Assembly (NCBI GenBank): GCA_031268685.1
Contig: JAIRWW010000002.1
Location: 1 to 6,994 of the forward strand
Reading direction: 5' to 3'
Source of the DNA: Azoarcus sp.
GTDB taxonomy: Bacteria > Pseudomonadota > Gammaproteobacteria > Burkholderiales > Rhodocyclaceae
DNA length: 6,994 nucleotides
Shown: piece after piece, positions 1 through 6,994 of the stretch
Layout: each line of letters begins with the position of its first letter
Numbering within the stretch: the stretch's first letter is position 1
The notes under the pieces: model-generated
The model's input: only the letters and a program-made list of their open reading frames with translations
The model's database searches: none
What the model was told of the DNA's origin: nothing
Made by a program: the position numbers and the translations under genes

Positions 1-1562
1 GGCGGTTTGCTCGATACATCGTAGGTGACGCGATTTATGCCGCGGACTTCGTTGATGATGCGGCTCGATACCCGCTTGAGCAGCGCGTAGGGGAGTTCCG
101 CCCAGTCCGCAGTCATGAAATCGCTGGTCTGCACGGCGCGCAGGGCAAGGACATAGTCATGGGTACGGCTGTCGCCCATGACGCCTACGCTCTTTATCGG
201 CAAGAATACGGCAAACGCCTGACTGGTGAGTTCGTACCAGCTCTTGCCGCTGTTGGGTTCGATGGTGGAACGCAGTTCATCGATGAATATCGCGTCGGCT
301 GCCCGCAGGAGGTCGGCGAATGCCATGTTGACTTCGCCGATTATGCGCACACCAAGACCAGGGCCGGGAAATGGGTGGCGGTAAACCATATCGTGCGGCA
401 GGCCGAGGGCGATGCCGAGTTCGCGGACTTCATCCTTGAAAAGTTCGCGCAGGGGTTCGAGCAGTTTCAGGCCAAGAGTCTCGGGCAGGCCGCCGACGTT
501 GTGATGGCTTTTGATGGTGGCGGCCTTGCGCGCACCTGAACCGCCTGATTCGACGACGTCCGGGTAGATCGTGCCCTGGGCAAGCCAGCGGGCATTGGCA
601 AGTTTTTTCGCTTCCGCATGGAAGACTTCGACGAATTCAGCGCCGATGATCTTGCGCTTGCGCTCCGGATCGGCAACGCCTGCCAGTTTGCCCATGAACT
701 GGGCCGAAGCATCGACATGCACGACTTTTGCATGCAGCCGCCCGGCAAACATATCCATGACCATGCGCCCTTCGTTGAGCCGCAACAGGCCATGGTCGAC
801 GAAGACGCAGGTGAGCCGCTCGCCGATGGCGCGATGGATGAGCGCCGCTGCAACCGAGGAATCCACACCGCCAGAGAGGCCGAGCACGACTTCCTCATCG
901 CCGACCTGCGCGCGGATGCGTGAAATGGCTTCGTCGATGTAATTGCCCATCACCCAATCGCCTGCGCAACCACAGATGTCGCGCACGAAACGGGCGAATA
1001 TCGCCGCGCCCTGCACGGTATGGGTCACTTCAGGGTGAAATTGCACAGCATAGTAACGGCGCGCCGCATCGAACATGCCAGCTATGGGACAACTGGGCGT
1101 CGAAGCCATCAGCGCAAAGCCGGGGGGAAGGCCCACCACTTTGTCGCCGTGGCTCATCCATGCTTTAAGCATGCCATGCCCTTCGGCGCTGGTGAAATCG
1201 GCTATGCCGTCGAGTAAAGGGCTGTGTCCATGAGCACGGACTTCGGCATAGCCGAATTCGCGCGTATCGCTCCAGCTGACTTCGCCGCCAAGCTGCACCG
1301 CCATCGTCTGCATGCCGTAGCAGATGCCGAGCACCGGTACACCCAGTTCCCATACCGCCCGCGGCGCGCGCAATTGGTGATCTTCATAAGTGCTGGCGTG
1401 GCTGCCCGAAAGAATGATGCCTCGCGGGGCGAACTCGCGAATGAAGGCGTCGCTCACGTCGCATGGATGAATTTCGCAGTAGACGCGGGCCTCACGAACA
1501 CGGCGAGCAATAAGCTGCGTGACTTGTGAGCCGAAATCTAGGATAAGGATTTTCTGGTGCAT
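1..1562 (-). CDS. guaA: GMP synthase (glutamine-hydrolysing), 3' end cut by window edge
   Basis: This enzyme makes GMP from XMP, ATP and glutamine, the last step of guanine nucleotide synthesis in the cytoplasm. The frame is open from ATG at 1562 to the left edge and gives 520 full codons. It ends in the family's [11 protein letters not shown] tail, so only about six residues and the stop are missing. The N-terminal class I glutaminase domain (about residues 4-195) has the nucleophile Cys81 in GICYGMQ and His176/Glu178 in QFHPEV. The ATP pyrophosphatase domain follows with the PP-loop SGGVDSS at 230-236, FVDHGLLR near 254 and [11 protein letters not shown] near 351. The C-terminal dimerisation domain contains [11 protein letters not shown] and [11 protein letters not shown]. 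The start is set by [13 protein letters not shown], typical of the family, although the ribosome binding site is weak (GAAG). One oddity is SGSHAST at residues 52-58, where E. coli has SGGPEST. The gene lies 75 bp after guaB and is probably co-transcribed with it. Confidence 0.97.
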   Translation of the reverse strand, partial: MHQKILILDFGSQVTQLIARRVREARVYCEIHPCDVSDAFIREFAPRGIILSGSHASTYEDHQLRAPRAVWELGVPVLGICYGMQTMAVQLGGEVSWSDTREFGYAEVRAHGHSPLLDGIADFTSAEGHGMLKAWMSHGDKVVGLPPGFALMASTPSCPIAGMFDAARRYYAVQFHPEVTHTVQGAAIFARFVRDICGCAGDWVMGNYIDEAISRIRAQVGDEEVVLGLSGGVDSSVAAALIHRAIGERLTCVFVDHGLLRLNEGRMVMDMFAGRLHAKVVHVDASAQFMGKLAGVADPERKRKIIGAEFVEVFHAEAKKLANARWLAQGTIYPDVVESGGSGARKAATIKSHHNVGGLPETLGLKLLEPLRELFKDEVRELGIALGLPHDMVYRHPFPGPGLGVRIIGEVNMAFADLLRAADAIFIDELRSTIEPNSGKSWYELTSQAFAVFLPIKSVGVMGDSRTHDYVLALRAVQTSDFMTADWAELPYALLKRVSSRIINEVRGINRVTYDVSSKP

Positions 1563-1608
1563 GTGCTTCAAAAAATGGATTGTGCAGAAGCTGAAGGCAT
1601 ATTTCTAC

Positions 1609-1630
1609 AGCCGCCCGGCATTTGGCGGCT
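1609..1630 (-). promoter_or_regulatory. Hairpin in the guaB-guaA gap
   Basis: A perfect 7-bp inverted repeat (AGCCGCC / GGCGGCT) with an 8-base loop lies just after the guaB stop and about 47 bases before the guaA start. All but two stem pairs are G-C, so it should fold in the guaBA transcript. No run of T follows on the minus strand, so it does not look like a complete intrinsic terminator. It could stabilise the guaB 3' end, adjust the guaB:guaA ratio or be a processing site; these roles are inference. Confidence 0.5.
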
Positions 1631-1637
1631 TCGCTGT

Positions 1638-3215
<1,578 letters not shown>

Positions 3216-3232
3216 TCAGCAGGAGAACGAAG

Positions 3233-3814
3233 ATGAAACACCACGTCCGGTTCGCCATATTCGCGCTCGCCCTGGCTTCCAGCTTGCCCGCGAGCGCTGA
3301 AATATACAAATGGACAGACAAGGACGGGCAAACGCATTTTTCGGACATCCCGCCAAGTCAGGCGGAAGCCGAAACCTTGAACCTACCCGCCCCGCCCCGC
3401 TCACGGTCTGCGAATACGCAGGAAGACGCAGCGCAGGAAAACGCAGCGGAAGAAAATAAAGACAGTAGCGAATCTGTGGCATCCGAATCCGCAACGCCAA
3501 AATCCGCAGGCCCCGCGAGCGCCATCCCCGCCGCCGCGCCTGCCAAAAGCCTTGCAGAACGCGAACTGGAATTCCGCCAGCGTCGCGCCGCCGCTGCCGA
3601 ATCCCGCAACAAGGCCGAAGCGGACGCCGCCGCATCAGAGCGCCGCGCGCAAGATTGCCAGCGCGTCCGCGCGCAACATAAGGCTCTTGCCAGCGGCCAG
3701 CGCATGGCCCGTACAACCGAAGACGGCGGCAGGGTATTCATCAGCGATGACGAACGGGAAGCCGAAACCGCCCGCGCCCAGGAACTGATAGACAGACTCT
3801 GCACCGGCCAGTAA
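3233..3814 (+). CDS. Secreted DUF4124 domain-containing protein
   Basis: The product is a 193-aa exported protein of unknown function. Residues 1-22 form a signal peptide: basic MKHHVR, a hydrophobic stretch, then ASA before Glu23. The mature N-terminus, IYKWTDKDGQTHFSDIPP, is the hallmark of the DUF4124 family, common in the periplasm of beta- and gammaproteobacteria. Residues 55-105 form a low-complexity linker rich in Ala, Glu, Ser and Pro. Residues 106-150 are highly charged and probably a coiled coil. The C-terminal part carries Cys142 and Cys190, which could form a disulfide in the periplasm. The start is supported by AGGAG seven bases upstream (3221-3225). The gene is divergent from guaB and convergent with rnfH. 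No convincing promoter is seen on this strand. Family assignment rests on the motif; function is not known. Confidence 0.88.
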   Translation: MKHHVRFAIFALALASSLPASAEIYKWTDKDGQTHFSDIPPSQAEAETLNLPAPPRSRSANTQEDAAQENAAEENKDSSESVASESATPKSAGPASAIPAAAPAKSLAERELEFRQRRAAAAESRNKAEADAAASERRAQDCQRVRAQHKALASGQRMARTTEDGGRVFISDDEREAETARAQELIDRLCTGQ

Positions 3815-3839
3815 AAGACAAAGACCGAAAAACAGATCA

Positions 3840-3869
3840 AACAGTTGCCTGGACAACAGTTGCCTGAAC
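3840..3869. repeat. 15-bp tandem duplication
   Basis: Two adjacent 15-base units (AACAGTTGCCTGGAC and AACAGTTGCCTGAAC) match at 14 of 15 positions. They lie in the 63-bp gap between the ends of the convergent DUF4124 gene and rnfH. There are only two copies and no coding role. The GTTG...CAAC pairing inside the repeat could form only a weak hairpin, and no T-run follows. It is probably a slippage duplication. Confidence 0.75.
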
Positions 3870-3877
3870 GCTGCTCG

Positions 3878-4201
3878 CTATGCGTCCTGCGCCTGGCCGC
3901 CGCCTTTTTTCATCGCCTTGCCATCCTCGGCGCGCTTCTTGCGCACCGCCTTTGGATCGGCAAGCAAAGGCCGGTAGATTTCTACCCTGTCGCGGTCGCG
4001 CAGCACCGTATCGGGCTTGGCGGGCCGGGCGTAGATGCCGAGCTTGTTGCGGCCGCCGGGATCGATGTCCGGATACTTGAGCAGCAGCCCGGAAGCTTCG
4101 ACTGCTTCGCGCGCGGTCGCGCCTTCCGGCAGAGAAAGCCGCAGCACGTCCTGCTGCTGCGGCAAGGCATAGACGACTTCGACTTCAATGAATTCGTTCA
4201 T
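3878..4201 (-). CDS. rnfH: RnfH family (UPF0125) protein
   Basis: The product is a 107-aa ubiquitin-like beta-grasp protein of the RnfH/UPF0125 family (RatB in E. coli), whose biochemical role is unsettled. The conserved core is visible: EVEVVYALPQQQ at residues 7-18, LPEGATAREAVEASG at 24-38, LGIYARPAKPDTVLRD at 54-69, and the signature DRVEIYRPLLADPK at 71-84. A basic tail (RKKRAEDGKAMKKGGG) follows. The frame is open further upstream, but ATG 4201 matches the family N-terminus. It also overlaps the ratA stop as ATGA, so translational coupling is likely; there is no strong ribosome binding site of its own. The ratA-rnfH pair next to divergent smpB is the arrangement known from E. coli and many other proteobacteria. 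No canonical terminator follows. Confidence 0.93.
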   Translation of the reverse strand: MNEFIEVEVVYALPQQQDVLRLSLPEGATAREAVEASGLLLKYPDIDPGGRNKLGIYARPAKPDTVLRDRDRVEIYRPLLADPKAVRKKRAEDGKAMKKGGGQAQDA

Positions 4202-4641
4202 GTGGATCGCATACCGTAAACTTGGCCAGCACGCTTGACAAAAGCTTCGACGAAAGTATTGGCAATATGGTTGAACACGGGGCCAAGCGCCTTTTCGAGA
4301 AGCCGGCTCGAAAAGGCATAATGCAGATCGAACTCCACTTTGCACGCCGAATCGCCAAGCGGCGTGAAATGCCATCCGCCGTCAAGGCGTGAAAACGGGC
4401 CGTCCGTGAGGCAAATCAGCATCTCGCCTGGATAACGCTTGCGGTTTTCGGTGCTGAAGCGAGACTTGATACCGTGGTAATTGATATGCAGCGTCGCAGA
4501 GGTGAACTCGTCGTTGCGGGCTATCAGATCGACGCCGCCGCACCACGGCAGAAAGCATGGATAGTCCTCGCAGCGGTCGACCAAGTCGAACATCTGCGCG
4601 GGCGTGTATTCAATCAGGACTTTCTTGTGGACATCGGCCAT
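4198..4641 (-). CDS. ratA: RatA / Coq10-like START-domain protein
   Basis: The product is a 147-aa protein of the polyketide cyclase/START superfamily (RatA, YfjG, Coq10-like). Yeast Coq10 binds ubiquinone. E. coli RatA was reported to block association of ribosomal subunits, so its physiological role remains debated. The family signature appears near the N-terminus: MADVHKKVLIEYTPAQMFDLV, then YPCFLPWC at residues 27-34. The C-terminal amphipathic helix is FNHIANTFVEAFVKRAGQVYG at about 123-143. I chose ATG 4641 because it matches the usual MADVHK start. An in-frame TTG five codons upstream (4656) is possible, and neither start has a clear ribosome binding site. The stop overlaps the rnfH start by four bases. 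The gene is divergent from smpB. Confidence 0.93.
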   Translation of the reverse strand: MADVHKKVLIEYTPAQMFDLVDRCEDYPCFLPWCGGVDLIARNDEFTSATLHINYHGIKSRFSTENRKRYPGEMLICLTDGPFSRLDGGWHFTPLGDSACKVEFDLHYAFSSRLLEKALGPVFNHIANTFVEAFVKRAGQVYGMRST

Positions 4642-4658
4642 CGGCGCTGCGGTCAAAC

Positions 4659-4667
4659 TGATAAGAT
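4659..4667 (+). promoter_or_regulatory. Candidate extended -10 element of smpB
   Basis: TGATAAGAT has the TGn extension followed by TAAGAT (four of six consensus bases). It would start a transcript near 4674 with a leader of about 57 bases. Extended -10 promoters can work without a good -35, and none is seen here. It overlaps the start of ratA transcription on the other strand. Confidence 0.3.
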
Positions 4668-4672
4668 ACGCG

Positions 4673-4678
4673 ATTCTA
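4673..4678 (-). promoter_or_regulatory. Candidate -10 element of ratA-rnfH
   Basis: TAGAAT on the minus strand matches five of six consensus bases and lies 31 bases before the ratA ATG at 4641. It would start a transcript near 4666. No recognisable -35 lies 17 bases upstream (AGCGTA). It sits only five bases from a candidate -10 on the opposite strand, so the two promoters would compete. Confidence 0.35.
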
Positions 4679-4730
4679 ACGCAAAGCCGCAGCCATACGC
4701 TTTCGCCTCACCGCCACAGCAGCATTTCCC

Positions 4731-5177
4731 ATGAGCATTGTCGAAAACCGCAAGGCCCACCACGATTTCTTCATCGAAGAAAAATACGAAGCCGGACTCA
4801 TACTCGAAGGATGGGAAGTCAAGGCCATCCGCGCGGGCCGCGCCAACATCAAAGAAGCCTACGTCATCGTCCGCGGCGAGGAGTTATTCATCCTGGGCAT
4901 GCACATCACCCCGCTGGCGAGCGCCTCCACCCACACCAGGGCCGACCCTGTCCGCACCCGCAAGCTCCTGCTGCACGGCAAAGAAATCGCCCGCCTGATA
5001 GGCAAGACCGAACGCGCAGGTTTCACGCTCGTACCGCTCAACCTGCACTTCGTCAAAGGGCGAATCAAAGCCGAAATCGGGCTTGCAAAGGGCAAAAAAC
5101 TCTACGACAAACGCGAAGACGAAAAAAAACGCGACTGGGAACGGGAAAAAGCACGCCTGATGCGAAAGCCTGCCTAA
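4731..5177 (+). CDS. smpB: SsrA-binding protein SmpB
   Basis: SmpB binds tmRNA and delivers it to ribosomes stalled on broken mRNA, starting trans-translation. The product is 148 aa, slightly shorter than E. coli SmpB (160 aa). The start [20 protein letters not shown] and the core [20 protein letters not shown] (residues 26-44) are typical. They are followed by [18 protein letters not shown] at 65-82 and [24 protein letters not shown] through about 123. The C-terminal tail ([20 protein letters not shown], about 126-145) keeps the conserved Trp136 and basic residues that become helical in the empty mRNA channel. No clear Shine-Dalgarno sequence precedes ATG 4731, but the conserved N-terminus fixes the start. 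The tmRNA gene (ssrA) is not in this window. The gene ends 16 bp from the end of the convergent gene at 5194 with no terminator visible between them. Confidence 0.98.
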   Translation: MSIVENRKAHHDFFIEEKYEAGLILEGWEVKAIRAGRANIKEAYVIVRGEELFILGMHITPLASASTHTRADPVRTRKLLLHGKEIARLIGKTERAGFTLVPLNLHFVKGRIKAEIGLAKGKKLYDKREDEKKRDWEREKARLMRKPA

Positions 5178-5193
5178 GCGCCGCGGCTCATGC

Positions 5194-5535
5194 CTACTCC
5201 TCGGACTGCTCCCGCCAGTTTTGCTGGATCGTCCTGAATTTTTCTTCATAGCCCAAGACATCGGGATACACGCGGACGCGCGCTATCATTCCGAACACAA
5301 TTTGCATATCGGCCACAGTCTCGGCATCGACCGCCCAAAGATTGGTGAAATCGAAATAACCGCAATTGACGCAATCCCACCACGCCAGCAGAAAGTCCGC
5401 GACTATCAGGCTCTGGTGAGTGCTGCCGTGAGCCATGGGACTGCCTGGAATATTGTAATCAGTTATTTCGATCAACCGTTCCAGCGCGGCAATTTCTTCC
5501 GGCAACGGCGGCGGAAAATCTGGAACGCCTTCCAT
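5194..5535 (-). CDS. Small conserved-looking protein of unknown function downstream of lysS
   Basis: The product is a 113-aa acidic, soluble protein with no signal peptide or clear membrane segment. I do not know its function. Visible features are a proline-rich start (PDFPPPLPEE), a predicted helix EIAALERLIEI, and then VADFLLAWWDCVNCGYFDFTN with a CxxC pair at Cys55/Cys58. Further on come the pattern LWAVDAETVADMQIVFGMIAR and the ending YPDVLGYEEKFRTIQQNW. The ADFLLAWW...FD.T.LW.VD...A.DM...YPD.LGY pattern resembles small proteobacterial proteins that I recall being grouped as DUF7673; this is uncertain. The start is well supported by AAGGAG five bases before the ATG (5541-5546). The gene begins 28 bp after the lysS stop in the same direction, so it is probably co-transcribed with lysS. 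A 133-codon frame on the opposite strand is its mirror image. Confidence 0.75.
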   Translation of the reverse strand: MEGVPDFPPPLPEEIAALERLIEITDYNIPGSPMAHGSTHQSLIVADFLLAWWDCVNCGYFDFTNLWAVDAETVADMQIVFGMIARVRVYPDVLGYEEKFRTIQQNWREQSEE

Positions 5536-5540
5536 GAGTT

Positions 5541-5546
5541 CTCCTT
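5541..5546 (-). promoter_or_regulatory. Shine-Dalgarno of the gene at 5194-5535
   Basis: AAGGAG on the minus strand ends five bases before ATG 5535, within GGAAGGAGAACTC. It is among the best ribosome binding sites in the window and is the main support for the strand and start of this small gene. It lies in the 28-bp gap after lysS. Confidence 0.7.
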
Positions 5547-5563
5547 CCTCGTTTTGACTTACT

Positions 5564-6994
5564 TCATTCGCCGCGCATTTGCGGGAACAAAATCACGTCC
5601 CGGATCGCGGGACTATCGGTGAGCAGCATCGCCAGACGGTCGATGCCGACGCCGCAGCCGCCCGTGGGCGGCAAACCGTATTCGAGCGCGCGAATGTAAT
5701 CGGCATCGTAATACATAGCCTCTTCATCGCCCGCATCCCTGGCGGCAACCTGGGCGCGGAAACGGGCAGCCTGATCTTCGGGATCGTTCAATTCGGAAAA
5801 ACCGTTGGCAATCTCGCGGCCTACGATGAACAGCTCGAAGCGCTCAGCTATATCCGGATTGTCATCGGCGGCGCGGGCCAGCGGCGAAACCTCCACAGGA
5901 TAGTCGACAATGAATGTCGGCTCCCAAAGCTCGGACTCTGTCGACGCCTCGAAAAGCTGCAATTGCAGGCTGCCCAAGCCGCCCGGCTTGATCTTTTCGC
6001 CAAAATCCACGATTTTCTGCTTCAGCCAGTCCATATCGGCAAGCTGCGATTCGGTAAAACCGGGGTGATACTTGTGGATAGCCTCGGTAATAGTGAGGCG
6101 GGCAAACGGCAGGGAAAGATCGAGCACGCGCCCTTGATAGGAAAAAGTCTCCGTTCCCAAAGCCTCGCGCGCGGCGTGGCGAAGCAATCCTTCGGTGAAG
6201 TCCATCAGGCTGCGGTAATTCGCATAAGCCTCATAAAACTCCATCATCGTGAATTCTGGATTGTGACGCGGCGACAGCCCCTCATTGCGAAAACTCCGGT
6301 TGATCTCGAAAACCCGCTCGAAACCGCCCACAACCAGCCTCTTGAGATAAAGCTCTGGAGCGATGCGCAAATAAAGATCCCTATCGAGCGCATTGTGATG
6401 CGTCACGAACGGCTTTGCCGCGGCCCCGCCGGGAATCGGATGCATCATCGGCGTCTCGACCTCAAGAAAGCCGTGGCCGCACATATAATTGCGAATCGAC
6501 TGCACCAGACGGCTACGGGCGGCAAAAACGAAGCGCGACGACTCATTCATAACGAGATCGACATAACGCCGCCGATACCTTGCCTCGGTATCGGCAAGCC
6601 CGTGGAACTTGTCGGGCAGCGGCCGCAGGCTCTTGACGAGCAGGCGCAGCATCTCGGCCTTGACCGTCAGCTCTCCAGTGCGCGTCTTGAACAGCGTACC
6701 TGCGCAGCCCACGATATCGCCGATGTCCCAGTGCCTGAAATCAGCATAGAGTTCCTCTCCCACCGCATCGCGCGTCACATAAAGCTGGATCTTGCCGGAC
6801 AAATCCTGGATCGTGACAAAGCTCGCCTTACCCATGACGCGCTTGAGCATGACCCGTCCCGCCACCTTGACCCCGACGGGCATAGCCTCCAGCGCCTCGG
6901 CGTCCTTGTCGCCGTAAAGCTCATCAAGCTTGCCGGCAGTATTTTCGCGTGCGAAATCGTTGGGAAACGCCTGCCCCCCCGCGCGCCATTGCGC
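5564..6994 (-). CDS. lysS: Lysyl-tRNA synthetase, class II, 5' end cut by window edge
   Basis: This enzyme charges tRNA-Lys with lysine using ATP. The frame is open from the right edge to TGA at 5564-5566, giving 476 residues. About 20-30 N-terminal residues lie outside, since family members are near 500 aa. The first visible residues ([14 protein letters not shown]) already match the family, so the ATG at 6883 is internal. The N-terminal OB-fold that binds the anticodon covers about visible residues 38-125 ([21 protein letters not shown]). The class II catalytic domain follows with motif 1 around [21 protein letters not shown] (about 176-195). Motif 2 is [21 protein letters not shown] (about 229-249). 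The lysine-site stretch [12 protein letters not shown] lies near 394-405. Motif 3 is [20 protein letters not shown] (about 448-467). The gene ends in LFPQMRGE. All motifs are intact. A small unknown gene follows 28 bp downstream. Confidence 0.97.
   Translation of the reverse strand, partial: AQWRAGGQAFPNDFARENTAGKLDELYGDKDAEALEAMPVGVKVAGRVMLKRVMGKASFVTIQDLSGKIQLYVTRDAVGEELYADFRHWDIGDIVGCAGTLFKTRTGELTVKAEMLRLLVKSLRPLPDKFHGLADTEARYRRRYVDLVMNESSRFVFAARSRLVQSIRNYMCGHGFLEVETPMMHPIPGGAAAKPFVTHHNALDRDLYLRIAPELYLKRLVVGGFERVFEINRSFRNEGLSPRHNPEFTMMEFYEAYANYRSLMDFTEGLLRHAAREALGTETFSYQGRVLDLSLPFARLTITEAIHKYHPGFTESQLADMDWLKQKIVDFGEKIKPGGLGSLQLQLFEASTESELWEPTFIVDYPVEVSPLARAADDNPDIAERFELFIVGREIANGFSELNDPEDQAARFRAQVAARDAGDEEAMYYDADYIRALEYGLPPTGGCGVGIDRLAMLLTDSPAIRDVILFPQMRGE

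Noticed and set aside
159..1529. Several plus- and minus-strand frames of 60-143 codons over guaA
   Set aside because: They are mirror or shifted frames of an intact GuaA reading frame whose domains are all recognisable on the minus strand.
3216..3840. Minus-strand frames of 160-166 codons over the DUF4124 gene
   Set aside because: No family motifs and Arg/Cys- or Ala/Ser-rich noise composition; the plus-strand product has a signal peptide and the DUF4124 motif.
4604..5251. A 215-codon plus-strand frame over smpB
   Set aside because: It is a shifted frame with Arg/His/Pro-rich composition typical of out-of-frame GC-rich DNA; SmpB in the other frame matches its family end to end.
5221..5622. 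A 133-codon plus-strand frame opposite the small gene
   Set aside because: It starts at TTG without a ribosome binding site and is in codon-aligned antisense register; the minus-strand gene has a strong Shine-Dalgarno and a family-like motif pattern.
6974..6980. Run of seven C (G7 on the coding strand) near the start of visible lysS, considered as a frameshift or phase-variation site
   Set aside because: The LysS family sequence continues in frame on both sides, and a run of seven is too short to claim variation.

Overview
The window carries ordinary housekeeping genes of a betaproteobacterium, moderately GC-rich by eye. The lineage is inferred from the wording of GuaA, RnfH, SmpB and LysS, and from the neighbourhood guaA-guaB, DUF4124 protein, rnfH-ratA, smpB. 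A Nitrosomonadales- or Gallionella-like lineage is my guess from recall and was not checked. I see no mobile element, CRISPR array, tRNA or rRNA gene, phage gene or obvious horizontal transfer. No intergenic gap exceeds about 135 bp.

Layout from left to right. Positions 1-1562 (minus): guaA, GMP synthase, cut by the left window edge about six residues before its usual end. Positions 1638-3098 (minus): guaB, IMP dehydrogenase. It lies upstream of guaA in the same direction, so the two form a guaBA operon that turns IMP into XMP and then GMP. A 7-bp hairpin sits in the 75-bp gap between them, and a perfect TATAAT lies just upstream of guaB. Positions 3233-3814 (plus): a secreted DUF4124-type protein, divergent from guaB. 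Positions 3878-4641 (minus): ratA followed by rnfH, joined by an ATGA stop/start overlap. Positions 4731-5177 (plus): smpB, divergent from ratA, with candidate promoters for both directions packed into the 89-bp gap. Positions 5194-5535 (minus): a small protein of unknown function with a strong ribosome binding site, 28 bp downstream of lysS. Positions 5564-6994 (minus): lysS, class II lysyl-tRNA synthetase, cut at its N-terminus by the right edge.

Functionally the window combines guanine nucleotide synthesis (GuaB, GuaA), translation and ribosome rescue (LysS, SmpB), a START-domain lipid-binding or ribosome-related protein (RatA) with its RnfH partner, and two poorly characterised proteins. 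I found no convincing new biological system. The points most worth a second look are the small gene behind lysS, the back-to-back ratA/smpB promoter region, the guaB-guaA hairpin, and a glycine-to-serine change in the GuaA glutaminase loop.
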